Source of the DNA: Saxidomus purpurata
Taxonomy: Eukaryota; Mollusca; Bivalvia; Venerida; Veneridae
Length of the DNA stretch: 64,000 bases
Direction: 5' to 3'
NCBI GenBank assembly: GCA_022818135.1
Contig: JAFMSR010000019.1
Coordinates: 32,403,863-32,467,862, forward strand
The notes beneath the pieces were generated by a model. The model was not told the origin of the DNA, made no database searches, and was given only the letters and a program-made list of their open reading frames with translations. This document shows positions 45,601 through 57,600 of this stretch, one piece after another. Every line of letters begins with the position of its first letter. The stretch's first letter is position 1. The position numbers and the translations under genes are program-made.

Positions 45601-48600
45601 GTGGTGGGGGAGGGGGTGTAAAAGTCTTAACACAATGTTTGTTTTCGGGTAATACATTGCCTCACTATGAACGCTTATATTATAACAGTTTTCATTGTCA
45701 CATATATTTTACAGGAAGCTGATGTAAAGGACTATTGGTTTTGTAAGTTAAGTCCTCGTCTAACATGAGGCAAAATTTTTGCCTCGTAAGTCTTATGGTG
45801 TTCTCTCACAGTCGTGGGTCGCCTCACTGGCTCTTCCGGTCCGGAGATGTTTCCGAGTTTCCGCTTTCGTTTACCTCTTGACCGTTCCTCTACGTCAAAT
45901 TGATGGTCTCTGAAAAATTGGAGAAAGTGTAAAAATGTTATTGTTATGACGTTTAGTTAAAAACAGAAAAAGACACTTGGTCTATGTTATTTCGGTTTCC
46001 CACTTTTTATTCCTATATTAACCGAGACAGTTTTATGAATATTCGAAAATTGTAAGAAAGTGTCGCAGTAAAGAAAACATTAGCGGTTCTTGCTTTTAAA
46101 ATATCACTATATTGTCAGAAAATTTGAAAATAAGCCATTTCATTTAAAGATTAAGAAAGAATGAATGTGTCCCTGTATTTTGTCGTCGAATAAAATGCAG
46201 TCAAGAATTTAAATGCGTAGTAATAAATTAAGTCACGAGTGCGTAGCAGGAGTGATTTAATTTCTTGCATTCGAACGACTGACTATTTTTTTAACGATAA
46301 AATCATTGGCACATATTTTTTATTTTGATTTTGTGAAATCACCTATTCACGTTCGTAATACCAGTGTCATAGCTTCCATGAAAACATAAAACCCATTGCA
46401 ATACGCGATATCACTACCTGAATGGGCGATATCAATGATCTTAATGGGTGATATCACCTACTCAATTTGGTGATATCATTTCTCACACTAATTAGGTGAT
46501 ATCGCCTATTACAAGAGGTGATTTTTGCAGTATGTGTTATCACCTAGCCAAAGTTACTACCTGATACCGTGCATTCAAATAGGTGATATCAAATATTCCA
46601 ATCGATGTAATCACATAAGCAATGGTAATCATTGACTTTACCTATTGCAAGAGGTTATATCACGTAATTATTCCTTACAACTATGTAAGTCGGAAAGACT
46701 GATGCTCCCGCTAAGAAGGGAGATTACATTTGCAGCTTTAAAAATATTGTTCAGACTGACATACCCCAAGACAGAGGAGGTTGACTTTTGAAAACTTTTA
46801 ATACATTTGTAAGGTAAATCGTACTTATTTAATTTAAAATTAGTCGGTAAGAATGATGTTCCCTGGTTAGTGATATCGCAAATTGCAGTAAACAGTGAAA
46901 CGGTGTCATATATCAATAACAGTGATGCATTACACCTTTGCATTCACATGCGTTCTGTCGTTCCTTAAACTTACTTCACATTGATAGCAGAGAGATCTTT
47001 TATTTCTTCGTCCGACGTCTGCATTTCTTCTTCATTGCTGGCAGATGTTTCCTGGTACGCTTTACACGGGTACACCTTTGCTGACGATGTCATCATGTAA
47101 AACCCTCTGCATGAAATGAAAGAAGTACGGCAGCGTTTGCTAGATATGTGTGAAATCATATGCATATTGTTATAATTTTTATATCTATATACAAACGCGT
47201 TTTAAAAAAGTTCTCTCAAGACGATGTTACCAAAGCAAAACTCGTTCACGTTCACTTGAAATTCGGTAAGCATAATTTGCAAAAATGTCTCGCTATATAT
47301 ATGTCATAAAATGCCAAAATATATATCTCACCTATTTGGATTTATCCTAGCACCGGTAATTTCGGCGGCTACACTAAGAGCTGTAGATATATCATCAGGC
47401 CTTAACACACCCGTTCCCCTAGGATCAATATCTTGCAAACCACCAAAGAAGTTTTCAATGTCAAGGCTGCCTATAGCTCTGACGTTGTAAGCACCAGATT
47501 TCGTGAAAGGATAAAGCTGTATACGTCTTTCGATGCCAGTTAATAGCCCTTCAAATAGCACTATGGGTATGTCCTTAATATAGGAGCCACATGGTGGGAA
47601 GATACCGATGCTCAGTTTACTTAGTAGCCATTTTCTAAGACGTAACCGATAAATGCATCTCTGTAATGCTGGTATTGACGGTTCATCTTCTGCACGGTAC
47701 CATTCACGAATAAGTTGACAAAATTTTGCCTCGTTATGACCCCCTATATCAGATAGAGCTTTTTGAACCTCTTCAGAGAACGTTTTTACAGTATAGGCTA
47801 CACTTTGTCTATCAAGCATTGGCTCTGTTACCATTGCACTTCTCAGTCCACAGCCGTTTGATTCTGACTCTTCAGCAACTTTGTGAACGTACTTGTTTTC
47901 TATGCCAGAAGCGCGTATGCCTTTTAAACAAAAGACTCTTCTAGCCCCACACAGCTGGTGATAGGCGTCCAATATCATAAAAATGTAATGTCCCAATTCT
48001 TCACAGAATTCGGGGCGGCTGTACCATGTGCTCTGCTCAGAACAATCAACAGATGAAATGTTTATATATTTACCAAAAGGGTTATTCTTATACCAGTCAT
48101 TTAGCTTTCATGGAAAGATGTTCTCCGCATAAATTATATTCAAGAATTCTTTTTTCAACTTTTTGAGTTTATCCTTTGTCAATGTTTTTAGACTCGGTAC
48201 TTTGTGTTTCCTGCGTGTTTTCGAAATCATCAAACTCCCATCCCCAAGTAACACTGACAGTGTGTTAATCATTGTGCTTTTATTGGCAGACAGATTCAAC
48301 TTTATGCCATTTGCTCTTAGTTTTCCAATCACCTGTCGGACGCAGATGTTAAGCTCGCTTGCAAGGAAAGACTTGTTCATTGTTTCAGCGGTTGCAAACT
48401 TTTTCTGAAATTCTGATATTGGGATGTCCCATTTTCTAATTTTTCGTCCATTATCACTGTCCTTTAATGAGTCAAGCATCAATATAACATCATTTATATC
48501 AATTATACATTTAGGGGAATATGGAATGTGTTCTTCCATGTCTGTTGAGTCAATTTCTGTGTCACAATTTTGTTCGGTGTGCAAAAGTTGTGTATCAGGT

Positions 48601-51600
48601 TCATGTCCTCTATCTGTATTTACTTCAGTTCCACTGCTCAACAAATTTATATCTTCAGCTATTTCAGATGTCACTTCATTCAGAATATCATCATCGATGT
48701 TGTTAAGGAAGTTTTCTTCTCGCTTTCTTCCCTTTGTTCTTCTTCATACTGGAGTGTTTGATTCCTTTGTAGAACTTCAGATGTGTGTTTCGACATTGAA
48801 AACACCACAGAATGTTTATGCCGTTTTACTTCAATGAACCTCTCCTTGGCCGAAGTTTCCTGGTTTATCCTAATTCTCATGCTAACATCTGCAACGGTTT
48901 GTACGTCATCATAGGTGATTGCCTCAATAATATTACACTGTGAGATTCTCCGGACGATTTCAGACTTTGATAAATGTTTGACTTCCTGGAATACATCTTT
49001 TTGTAATTGAAGAACCGTTAATGGTTGATTCTGTTTGTCTCTGACGACAAGACGATACCATTGCCCGTCAAAACTGCAAACAGGAACATACAATCCTCGA
49101 TTCGCACACTCGGTGAGGACATCGCTGATCATCTTCCTAAGTGTATCGGAAGGCAGACTGTAACCTTTTAATCCGTAAGCTATTGGGACTGAATGAAGCA
49201 TTTCTGTATCAAAGTTACGGTCAAGGTCGGAAATCATAAATGCTAGCAATTCAGACGCTTTGTTTCTGGTCAACTGATATGATTTTCTGACACTGATACC
49301 GGCATTATATGCAATTTCAGGTATATGTTTCAGTTCTCTCTGATCATTTATTTCGAGAGGATTACCTGTGTGCCTGCTACAAAACGGGTCATCAGAGTCT
49401 TCATCATTTTCTATCTCATAATGGCATCTTTGTGCCGTCACCGATGGAATCTCACATATAAATTTAACATTATCGCTTATAAATGTAGTTATCATATCAT
49501 GCATATGCGGGACATGTACGGACCTCCTGGTAGGTCTAGTTGGCTTTTTTGACCCAAACATATCTTTGACAGCCTTTTCAAATACATTCCAAAGATGATC
49601 ATCATATGTCACTTCTTGTACAGTTGTAGATTCAGTCGAGTAACTGACATAATACAACACCTCTACATCTAAAGCTTTCATCTCTGACAAAAGTTGTGGA
49701 ACGTATTGCTTAGGCAACTGGTAGTGAACAGGCGTCCTGAACTTATTTCCAGGAAATGGACACTTGATTTCAACTGCATATTTTGTATGTGAAGAACTGT
49801 TCAGTCTGCAACTTCCGTCAGGACTAACAACAGCAGGTACTCCATCAACAGACAGTTGGTAACATCCTTCTTCAAATAACTTCAACTCCGGGTTCAGCAC
49901 TGGTAGTACCTTTTCTGCAATGGTAGCACATGCGTGTATTTCATTATTAGATCCATGCGTCATCATTCTTTTAACATGTTCTGTTGGTTCAGGCTTAGGT
50001 ATATTTGACACAACTTCATCAAAATGGGCAGTTTGGCATTTCAACGATCGAAGACCTAACGCATCATATAAGGTGCTACCAGTCACCATCGCTTGTTTTC
50101 TTAATTCATGCCATTTAGTACTTTTTTGTTTCACGTATCTTGGCTCTGAATGGTCGCCTACCAAATGCATATACCTTTTACTGCGAGATAAATCAACAAC
50201 ATTTGCAGTGGCATAACTCACGCCGTTCAAGCTTGAGATTACATGACAAGCTTCGTCTATCACTTTTAGTGTTGTGTTTATACACGCGTTTAAGTCATAA
50301 ACACATGTTATCAATGAGCTTATCACAAAAGCAAGTTTGGACTTTTCCCATTCTTGACCCACCTGCATTTTCAGCTTATCTCTTGAATTTTCCTTAGAAA
50401 TTTTCATTTGACGTAGGCTCATAAGTCTTTCACTTAAGATTTTTATTATCTGAAAGAGACTTGTCTTAATAATTTCCTTCGCCTCAGATGGTAACTGTTT
50501 AAGTTTCATATCATAATTCTTGTGTACCAGATTGCTAGTATAGTCGGAAAGTTCTTTTATAATACTTTGTTCTCTAGATAATTTTTCACGTTTTTCTATT
50601 AAAGACGGACTATGCTCGTAGCCCCAAAGATCGATATCGCCACATTTTCCAGTTGATGATGAATTTATCTTTTTTCCATCCAAACAAAGCTTGTATGTTT
50701 TCACACTTGTTGAATTTTCTGCAACTTTATCTAGAAGAAAATTTAAGATTCCAGGTTCAATCTGTTTTGCTGCCAATGGTGCCAAGCTGTCTGACTTTAT
50801 GGTCCTAATGGGAACAGCAAAGTTGATTTTGGCGTCATCAGGAAAATAGTTTCCTCGGGTAGAACCACCACATACAAGAGCACCATAGTGTTTTGGTCCA
50901 CTCATGAAACGAAGGAATTTTCCATGAAATAATTTGTAACCGATTCGCCAAAATTTTTTCACGGTTTCCGAGTATTTCATTTCACTGGTATTTGTACATG
51001 AGTGAAAACGGCTTACGTCCATGAAGAGTTGGAAAGCAAGATTTTCATACGGAAATGTGCCATCTCTGATCATACGATTGATATCGAGCCAATCATTAAG
51101 AAACCTTGCTTGCTAATCTCGGATACAACTTCTGGCATCATAGAAATTAATTCGTCAGTTTCATTTTTGTGTGTGTCAGTTGTGTCTGTGTCACTTCGCT
51201 TAGAACATACCTTAAGCGGTGTTGACGTCTTGATTTTTTTAAGATCGGGACTTAGTGTGGTTTGAATGTTGTCATCATCAACAGACAAAGAATTTAAGGA
51301 AATCTCCAGTTGGTGTAAGTCGGAGTCGGAGTCGTCTTCATATTGTAAAAGATCGACGGAAATTTTAGAGAGTGTGAGTGTTTCTTCTTCAGCATTAAAT
51401 GTTTCACCGATGGCCAGTTCTTCCCGAGGAATTAGGCAAAAATCGTTTGTTTTTAAGAATGCAGTCCCTTGTTTTTCGTTTAAGATTTTGTGACGAATCT
51501 TTAGACGTTTATCGTTGTGCTCTATTACCATATGGTCAACCACCACTTGAAATGAAGACGTGTTAAATGGGCAGTAGTAGCACCAATATGTATTTGTATT

Positions 51601-54600
51601 CATTTTGTCGATGATCTGAAATGAAAAATATGAACACGTTAAGTTTAAATGTGTTACATGTACACTGTAACACTTGAAATAAAGAAGCGTTGGTTGAAAA
51701 GTATATTTAACCAGCGAGAACATTGAAAATGATGAATACTCAAACTTTGCTGCATAAACCCGAAAGATGAAACTGAAAACTGAAGCAAATCATAAGCACG
51801 GTTCTTGCATTCTGAACTTTCTGATATGAAGTTTCAACTTATTTCTTTTACAAGTTTAGAGAGTTTAAGAGCTCAGCTCCGGACATGAAAAAGTAACAAA
51901 GGGAGAAAATTAAAGATGAGGCACACTACTTATGGTTCTTGCACGGTCCATGTCACCTGTACATCCTCAATGTTTATATATATTAAATACATTCGACTTG
52001 ACATTTACAGTTATGTTCTAGATATGGGCACTTTCAAAAAAAATGGCTAATTTTTTAAAAGTCCTCTAATTCTTTAAATATGAACAGCAATTTTGATGTT
52101 TTAGCAGTAATATATGAGTTTTGAAAAGAAATTTACTGAGTCCAATTTTCATTGAGATAGGCCTTCAAATAAAAAAAATATTAATAATTTTGCGCTCAAA
52201 TTGTCAGGAGTGTAAGACTTTTTGTGTGACATTTTGACTGATCATTAAAGTTCAACATTACAGTGACAGTTTAATTTTGTATGAAGCCTAAAAGAAGTAA
52301 CTGTAAGTAAAACCTAATGGTGCTGACTTTACTTAAGTCCTAAACTCAGTTTATTTCGATTAATGTTACGTTCCCCCAACATCTTTACAAAAAGGCACCC
52401 CATCAAGAAAAAATTGACAGAAATGACACATGTTTGTTAAAGGAAAGAATACAGCTTATTCAATACTTTATGATTTGTTGGTTTAAAGTAGTCTGGATAT
52501 AGATATAAGACTATTCAGTTCCTGTAAGTTGTACATTTTAAAATATAACATTTTGCAAAAGTATAATGGCCAGATGTGTTACATGACCCCAAAAAGTAAG
52601 GAGTGTAAGATTTTGACTTAAACAGCACCCATCTCTGCAATTCATTAAAAGGAATAAATCCTTTACCTATTTTTAAGTACATTTGTGCATAAAGTTTCCA
52701 TGAAAGGTCAATCAAATACATACAAATTACGCTTGTGATTTACAGGTGTCTTTTTTAAATGTAAGGAGTGTAAGATTTATTTCCTAAATGCTTGTGACCT
52801 CGTATTTCTGTATCTATTTCCTAGAAACCTCTACAGGTAATTCCAGTTTTGTCTACTGGGCCTTAGCAGAACCTATTTGAATATTGTAAATATTGAAGAA
52901 GGTATAATTTAAGACAAAATTTTAAATATATATAATTACTTAATTTGTAAGCATGCATAATTTTATGAATAGTAATGATTTAGCACAAAGTCTTTTCAAG
53001 AAGCTTAGTTTAATCAGTGATTCTTGATTTAGAGAGTACAATAAAATACAATTTTATTTCATGTTAGTGCTTGAATATAATTTTGTAAAAACGTTAAAAT
53101 CTTACACTCCTTACATTATATTGTAATGAGCCACACCGAAACTGTAATGTTGTGCATGAACATGATTCCATACATCATATCAATATTTGCATTAATTCTG
53201 CTCATTTGGGCTCTTTCTTAAACATATTTATAATTACTTTTGATTAAGAAGAGATTGCATAGATAGTAAAATATTGTGTACATAGCAAAAGGGTGCTGAA
53301 TTCAAGCTCATGTACAAACTCATTATAATGTGATGGCTGCATCAACCATTTGATTGGTTTTGAACTTCCTCTGTATGAATCTATATGATTTTTATCATAA
53401 TTATCAGATCTAAAAATCTGTATAAAAGAAAACTATTGTAAAAGGTTAAAATGTATGATAAATAATGATTAATAACACGGCAATGTCCAATACTACAAAC
53501 AAGAACATTGTTGGAACCAGTGTGTGCTCCCCGAAGTAGGTGTAGCAATTCAAATGTTTATATTTGCAAAAACTGCCTATACATAAAATAGCTATTTGAA
53601 AGTAACAAAGGTCCATAACTCTGCTATAAATAAGCTGATGGTATTGGTAGTCATCAATCAATGTTTGCATTCCTGCCAAGTTTAAACAGAATTTAACAAA
53701 CCATGCACTATAACCAAGATAATTATGGGTCTGGATGACAAAAATGCCTGTGTAATACAGCTATTCGAAAATAACAAAGAGCTATAACTCAGCCATTAAT
53801 AAACAGAATGTAGCAGTACTTTGGTGTGCATCCTTTGCCCAGCCATACATAATTATATTCACACAAAGTTTCAAGGAAACCAGTCAGTATCAAGATACAG
53901 CTCCAGAAAAAATATTTTTATAAAATGGCTATTTCAAAGTAACAAAGGGCCATAGCTCTGCTATTAATAGCTGGATTGTGCATTCCCCTACCTAAAAATA
54001 CATTCCTGCCAAGTTTCAATAAAATCTTACCAACCGGTGAGAACCAAGATATGGCTCCAGAATGAAAAACTTGTGTGAGGGACAGAAGGATGGATGGCAA
54101 CATCAAAACAATATATCTCTGCCTTCGGCTATGGTTAACAAAAGAAAAAACCTATCAGTGACCAAGCAATTCTGTGTAAGGAAGGGAGCTCAGGCAGTTT
54201 AAGTATTTCCAATAAATCAAAATGAATGAGCTGAAACTGTCACTCATAAATAATCCAAAATGCTTCACCAAGAAGAAAGTTATAATAAGAACTAATTTGT
54301 TCTTGTAAGAGTATACCAAACACAATAAACTGCATGATAGGCAGTAAAAGCAGTCATTTGATTGCATTCTACTGTTTCTGTTTCCTGTTATGAACTGTTT
54401 TTATTTTGGTTTTGAGCTTTCTGAACATTGATCACATTAAGTAAGTATTGTCTGTCGTTATTTTGAGCTGTATTAAAGCAAGCAAGTAAAAATGGGTACC
54501 ATGCTAGAAAGAGAGATTATTTGGTTGTCATAGCCCTCAAATAATTCAATTGATATTACATACATAGAGATAGCTATTATAATATACATGCTGTTTGTAC

Positions 54601-57600
54601 AAATACATGTTTTTTGCATTCTAAATGCCACAAAATGTTCTCCTTTTGCTATAAATTATATCTAATTTGCGTATGTAAGGAGTGTAAGATTTTGGGAAGT
54701 TCTAGTTGTTCTAAAAGTAATGTTATCATTTTTGGCTGAAAGAATTTCATCAGTTGTTTAATCATGTATTACAGACTCTATCATAAATATTACCTGCTGA
54801 ACTTCATAATTATAAGATGGTATGATGAAATGTACTTTAAATGTAACATGTGGCCACTTTGGTCTTACACAAAGTACATTGTACATGTGAACATAAAAAG
54901 TGCTTGTAATACAATGCAACAAATGAACATAGAATAATTGTAAATTTGCTGTAGTAAATAATTGGTAGAAATATGCCTGTTAATCTATGTGTGATTAGTT
55001 CTAAGTCTTAACTAACAAAGTATACAAGCATTTGGTAAGGAGTGTAAGAAAAAGATGTTGAAGTCTGTAACAGAGTATAAAAAGTCAAACTTTGTTTAAA
55101 ACTGCTGAAAAGAAGTCAACTTTCAAGTTTTATTCAACTAGAGTGCTTGCTCTTTCTAAAAGCTAATTCAGTCTTGTTTTGTGGACAACTTTAGTTTAGT
55201 TTTCAGTTTAACAGTCCAGTAGTGTATGAATAATCAATTAAAAAACAGAGTAAAAATGTTTAATTCCTTATATAAACACTTGTAATGATGAATGCTTTAC
55301 TATTTTCCATGTTTATGATAATGAAACACTTTCCAAGACAAAGGAAAAAGCTGCTGAATAAAATACTGGACACATTATTTTTTGTAAGGAGTGTAAGAAA
55401 TTACACTGAAAAAGGTGGTTTACATAAGTCCTTATTTTTAATGCTAAACATTGTCAGATTTACACAAAATTTTCCATATTTTTTTTAGAAAAGGCTGTTA
55501 TTGAATTTTTAGTAACTCTTTTTTAGCATTTCACCTCAAGATTTTTTTTTGAAAACTTTTGGCATCACATGTTAGAAAATATGGCCTTATTTAACACAAA
55601 AATGACAAAAATAATTTTTTGGAGGAAGTTGGAACTTCCAAATCTTGTTTCTTTCAAAGCATTAACATATATTTTAATGAAATACAGAAAGAAGGTAGGA
55701 CAATTATGCCATTCTAGAGCACAGAGACATGGCACCTTTGTGTGTATTCATTTGTACTTTTTGTTACAATTCCCTGAACAAAAATTGAAATTAAAAAAAA
55801 AATACTTCTTTTTTCCTTGTAGAAATTTGGTTTTACTAATTTCAATGTATCTTGATCTTGTTAGAATTACTAAAATTCATATCCACAATACTTAATTTTC
55901 AACCCCCAATGTCACAATTTTAGCCATTTTTTTTGAAAGTGCCCATATAGAAATAAAACAGATGTAGCAAAGAATGAGAAAATTGTGAACTCTCTTTCGA
56001 AATTTAAACAAACCACAACCAATTTCATTCACATGTCATCAGTAATTTGTAGATATAGAAGAAAGAGAATTGCAATAACTCTTGAAACGCACAGGGCAGA
56101 GTTATGTTACTTTTTTCTGCTAAAAGGTAACCCTAAACATGTGTTATTATAATAACATGTATATTTCATTTAAAGTGGACGGGACGCGACTGAACAACTG
56201 CATGATTACAGTTAATGACCTGTATACATGTGTATATAGGGTCCGTGTTACAGTACAGCCCTACTTCTCAAAAATGTAATTTTTATTAATAGGTAAATAA
56301 ATTCACTTATTTCTTTCGAATTTGCACTCTATGCTATCTTCAGTTGTGTGCCTAGGATTTGTACGAACGCAACAGATGACAGTTGTATACATAGCATTTA
56401 CTTTTACCGATTATTTCCGGTCAAAATCACAGTATCTATTTTTATATGATTTAAAAGTACAATAAAGTGAAAGGACGCATCCATTGCAGAATATCTGAAA
56501 AGGAATAACAAAAGATGAACGAACAAAAACAAATAAAATAGTTTTATTCAGGGAGGAAAGCGTTAAATCAGAAGATGACCGTACCGTATACAAATTGTGA
56601 GCGATGACTGTACCGGTGCGTTTTTTCGACCGTACCGGTGAGTTTTTACGGAAAACTGACACCGGTGCGTGCTGACCGTACCGGCACGTTGTTAAATGAA
56701 AAAGTACAAGAATTCAGCGAACACTGACAAATCAAACCTGACATTTAGCCAGTTTCATGTGGGAAAATACATTTATGACCAATGTCTCTTAAAACTTGGC
56801 TGATTCTGTCATTATTTTGTCAGTAATCATGCAAAGACAGCATCAAGTCTCGATTCAAATTTCATCTGTTTACAAATGAACATTTCACTGTACTTTTCAT
56901 TGTAAATTTAGCATTTTGGTTCGGTAAGAGTATATGCAACAATAATAATAACCCTTCCCACGCCTGTAAATGTCAGAGATACACTTGTGAGCGTGATTGG
57001 ACTAAAGTTACAAAGAATATAACTGGCACATACCTTCTTTGGCCGTTTACTGCCGCCATCTTGGTTGACTGTACCGGTCTACGGAAACACCGTACCGGTG
57101 CGCGTTCACGACAGTGATGCAGATCTATGGTAAATTCCATCTTTTAGAAGATAAGATCTACATAAAATAACCATGAACTACTAAGTTCGTTTGAAAACAG
57201 TTCTCAATTTAGGGCTTTTCATCAGGAAATTGGGAAGTGGCCTTGGCCTTTCAATTTGGAAAATTTATGCGCGTTAAAAGTGCATTTTGGGAAAAGATTT
57301 ACAATGATATTTTCCATTGCGCTACATTGTCAAAGTCAACTGAAAGTCAAAATAGATTTACCTCCCCCGAGACACAGACTAAAATCCAGTCCCAGAACAT
57401 AACGGATTACACTGGTAATGCGTAACACATGGTACTGTGCGCTGTTACTTTAAAGTGCGACAAAAATTTGATACCAGACAATTGCTTTCTCCGGAAATAC
57501 TAAAATGTAAACAAAATTTAGGGAAAACTTACCTTGCATTTTGGGAAGTCGCTCTGCCACAGTTTGGGAAAAAATACTATATTTTTGGATTGGGAAGTGG

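Larger units (their letters stand above)
46971..51603 (-). pseudogene. C2H2 / RNase-H-like / YqaJ nuclease protein of the transposon (broken)
   Basis: The gene runs leftwards from ATG at 51603, just after a CATTTCAG acceptor. The N-terminus has one C2H2 finger (CYYC-x12-H-x4-H). After a frameshift near 51100 comes a 797-residue segment (51073-48680): LDGKKI (D132) and GDIDLW; then a YqaJ/PD-(D/E)XK nuclease with W321 in the WHELR block, E378 in NNEIHA, SPDG (D419), VEIKCP (E435, K437) and YVPQLLSEM; then SFDGQW (D669). A second shift near 48690 leads to 48674-48108, and an in-frame TGA (48108-48110) precedes the C-terminal part with [14 protein letters not shown] and [10 protein letters not shown], features typical of the end of DDE-type transposases. 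The last exon is 47106-46971. It may be the element's transposase with an inserted nuclease. Not known to be functional. Confidence 0.72.
52023..55947. mobile_element. Nested 3.9-kb element with 28-bp TIR
   Basis: TATGGGCACTTTCAAAAAAA... at 52023 is matched perfectly over 28 bp in inverted orientation ending at 55947. TAGA flanks both ends (52019-52022, 55948-55951); a bare TA duplication is an alternative reading. No transposase is seen. The interior holds a tandem-core block and seven copies or variants of GTAAGGAGTGTAAGA. Confidence 0.75.
41932..57116. mobile_element. 15.2-kb long-TIR DNA transposon in DUT intron 2
   Basis: About 648-bp terminal inverted repeats (41932-42579 and 56470-57116) enclose two convergent genes and a nested element. 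Termini begin CACTGTCGTGAACG, and the 5-bp sequence ATGCA directly flanks both ends (41927-41931 and 57117-57121), as expected of a target duplication. The two TIRs differ by about eight substitutions and one 1-bp gap. Cargo is a C2H2 zinc-finger gene on the plus strand and a zinc-finger/YqaJ-nuclease/transposase-like gene on the minus strand. Removing the nested insertion leaves about 11.3 kb. CAC ends with 5-bp duplications recall Transib/RAG elements, but no such core is seen. I cannot assign a superfamily. Confidence 0.88.
56470..57116 (-). repeat. Right terminal inverted repeat of the 15.2-kb element
   Basis: It is an inverted copy of 41932-42579 and includes the same exon 1, splice sites and start of exon 2, now facing left. 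It diverges abruptly inside the copied exon 2 at 56469. Confidence 0.92.

Noticed and set aside
46668..46943. 91-codon minus-strand frame as an extra exon of the transposon protein
   Set aside because: No splice site or motif links it to the preceding exon, which already ends in a stop.
48163..50397. Several plus-strand frames over the transposon gene
   Set aside because: Antisense shadows of the long minus-strand coding region.
52204..55398. CRISPR-like array of a short repeated word
   Set aside because: Spacing is 165-1580 bp and one copy is inverted; eukaryotic context. It is a dispersed word, not an array.
56411..56662. Minus-strand 83-codon frame (and its twin at 42387-42653)
   Set aside because: Both come from the TIR motif array and intron 1 of the zinc-finger gene; the shared translation simply reflects the inverted repeat.
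41932..57116. Polinton/Maverick element
   Set aside because: The size and long TIRs fit, but the target duplication is 5 bp, the ends are CAC, and no polymerase B, retroviral-type integrase, packaging ATPase or capsid gene is seen.
41932..57116. RAG/Transib relative
   Set aside because: Only the CAC end and 5-bp duplication agree; no RAG1-like core was recognised. Kept as a question in the findings.
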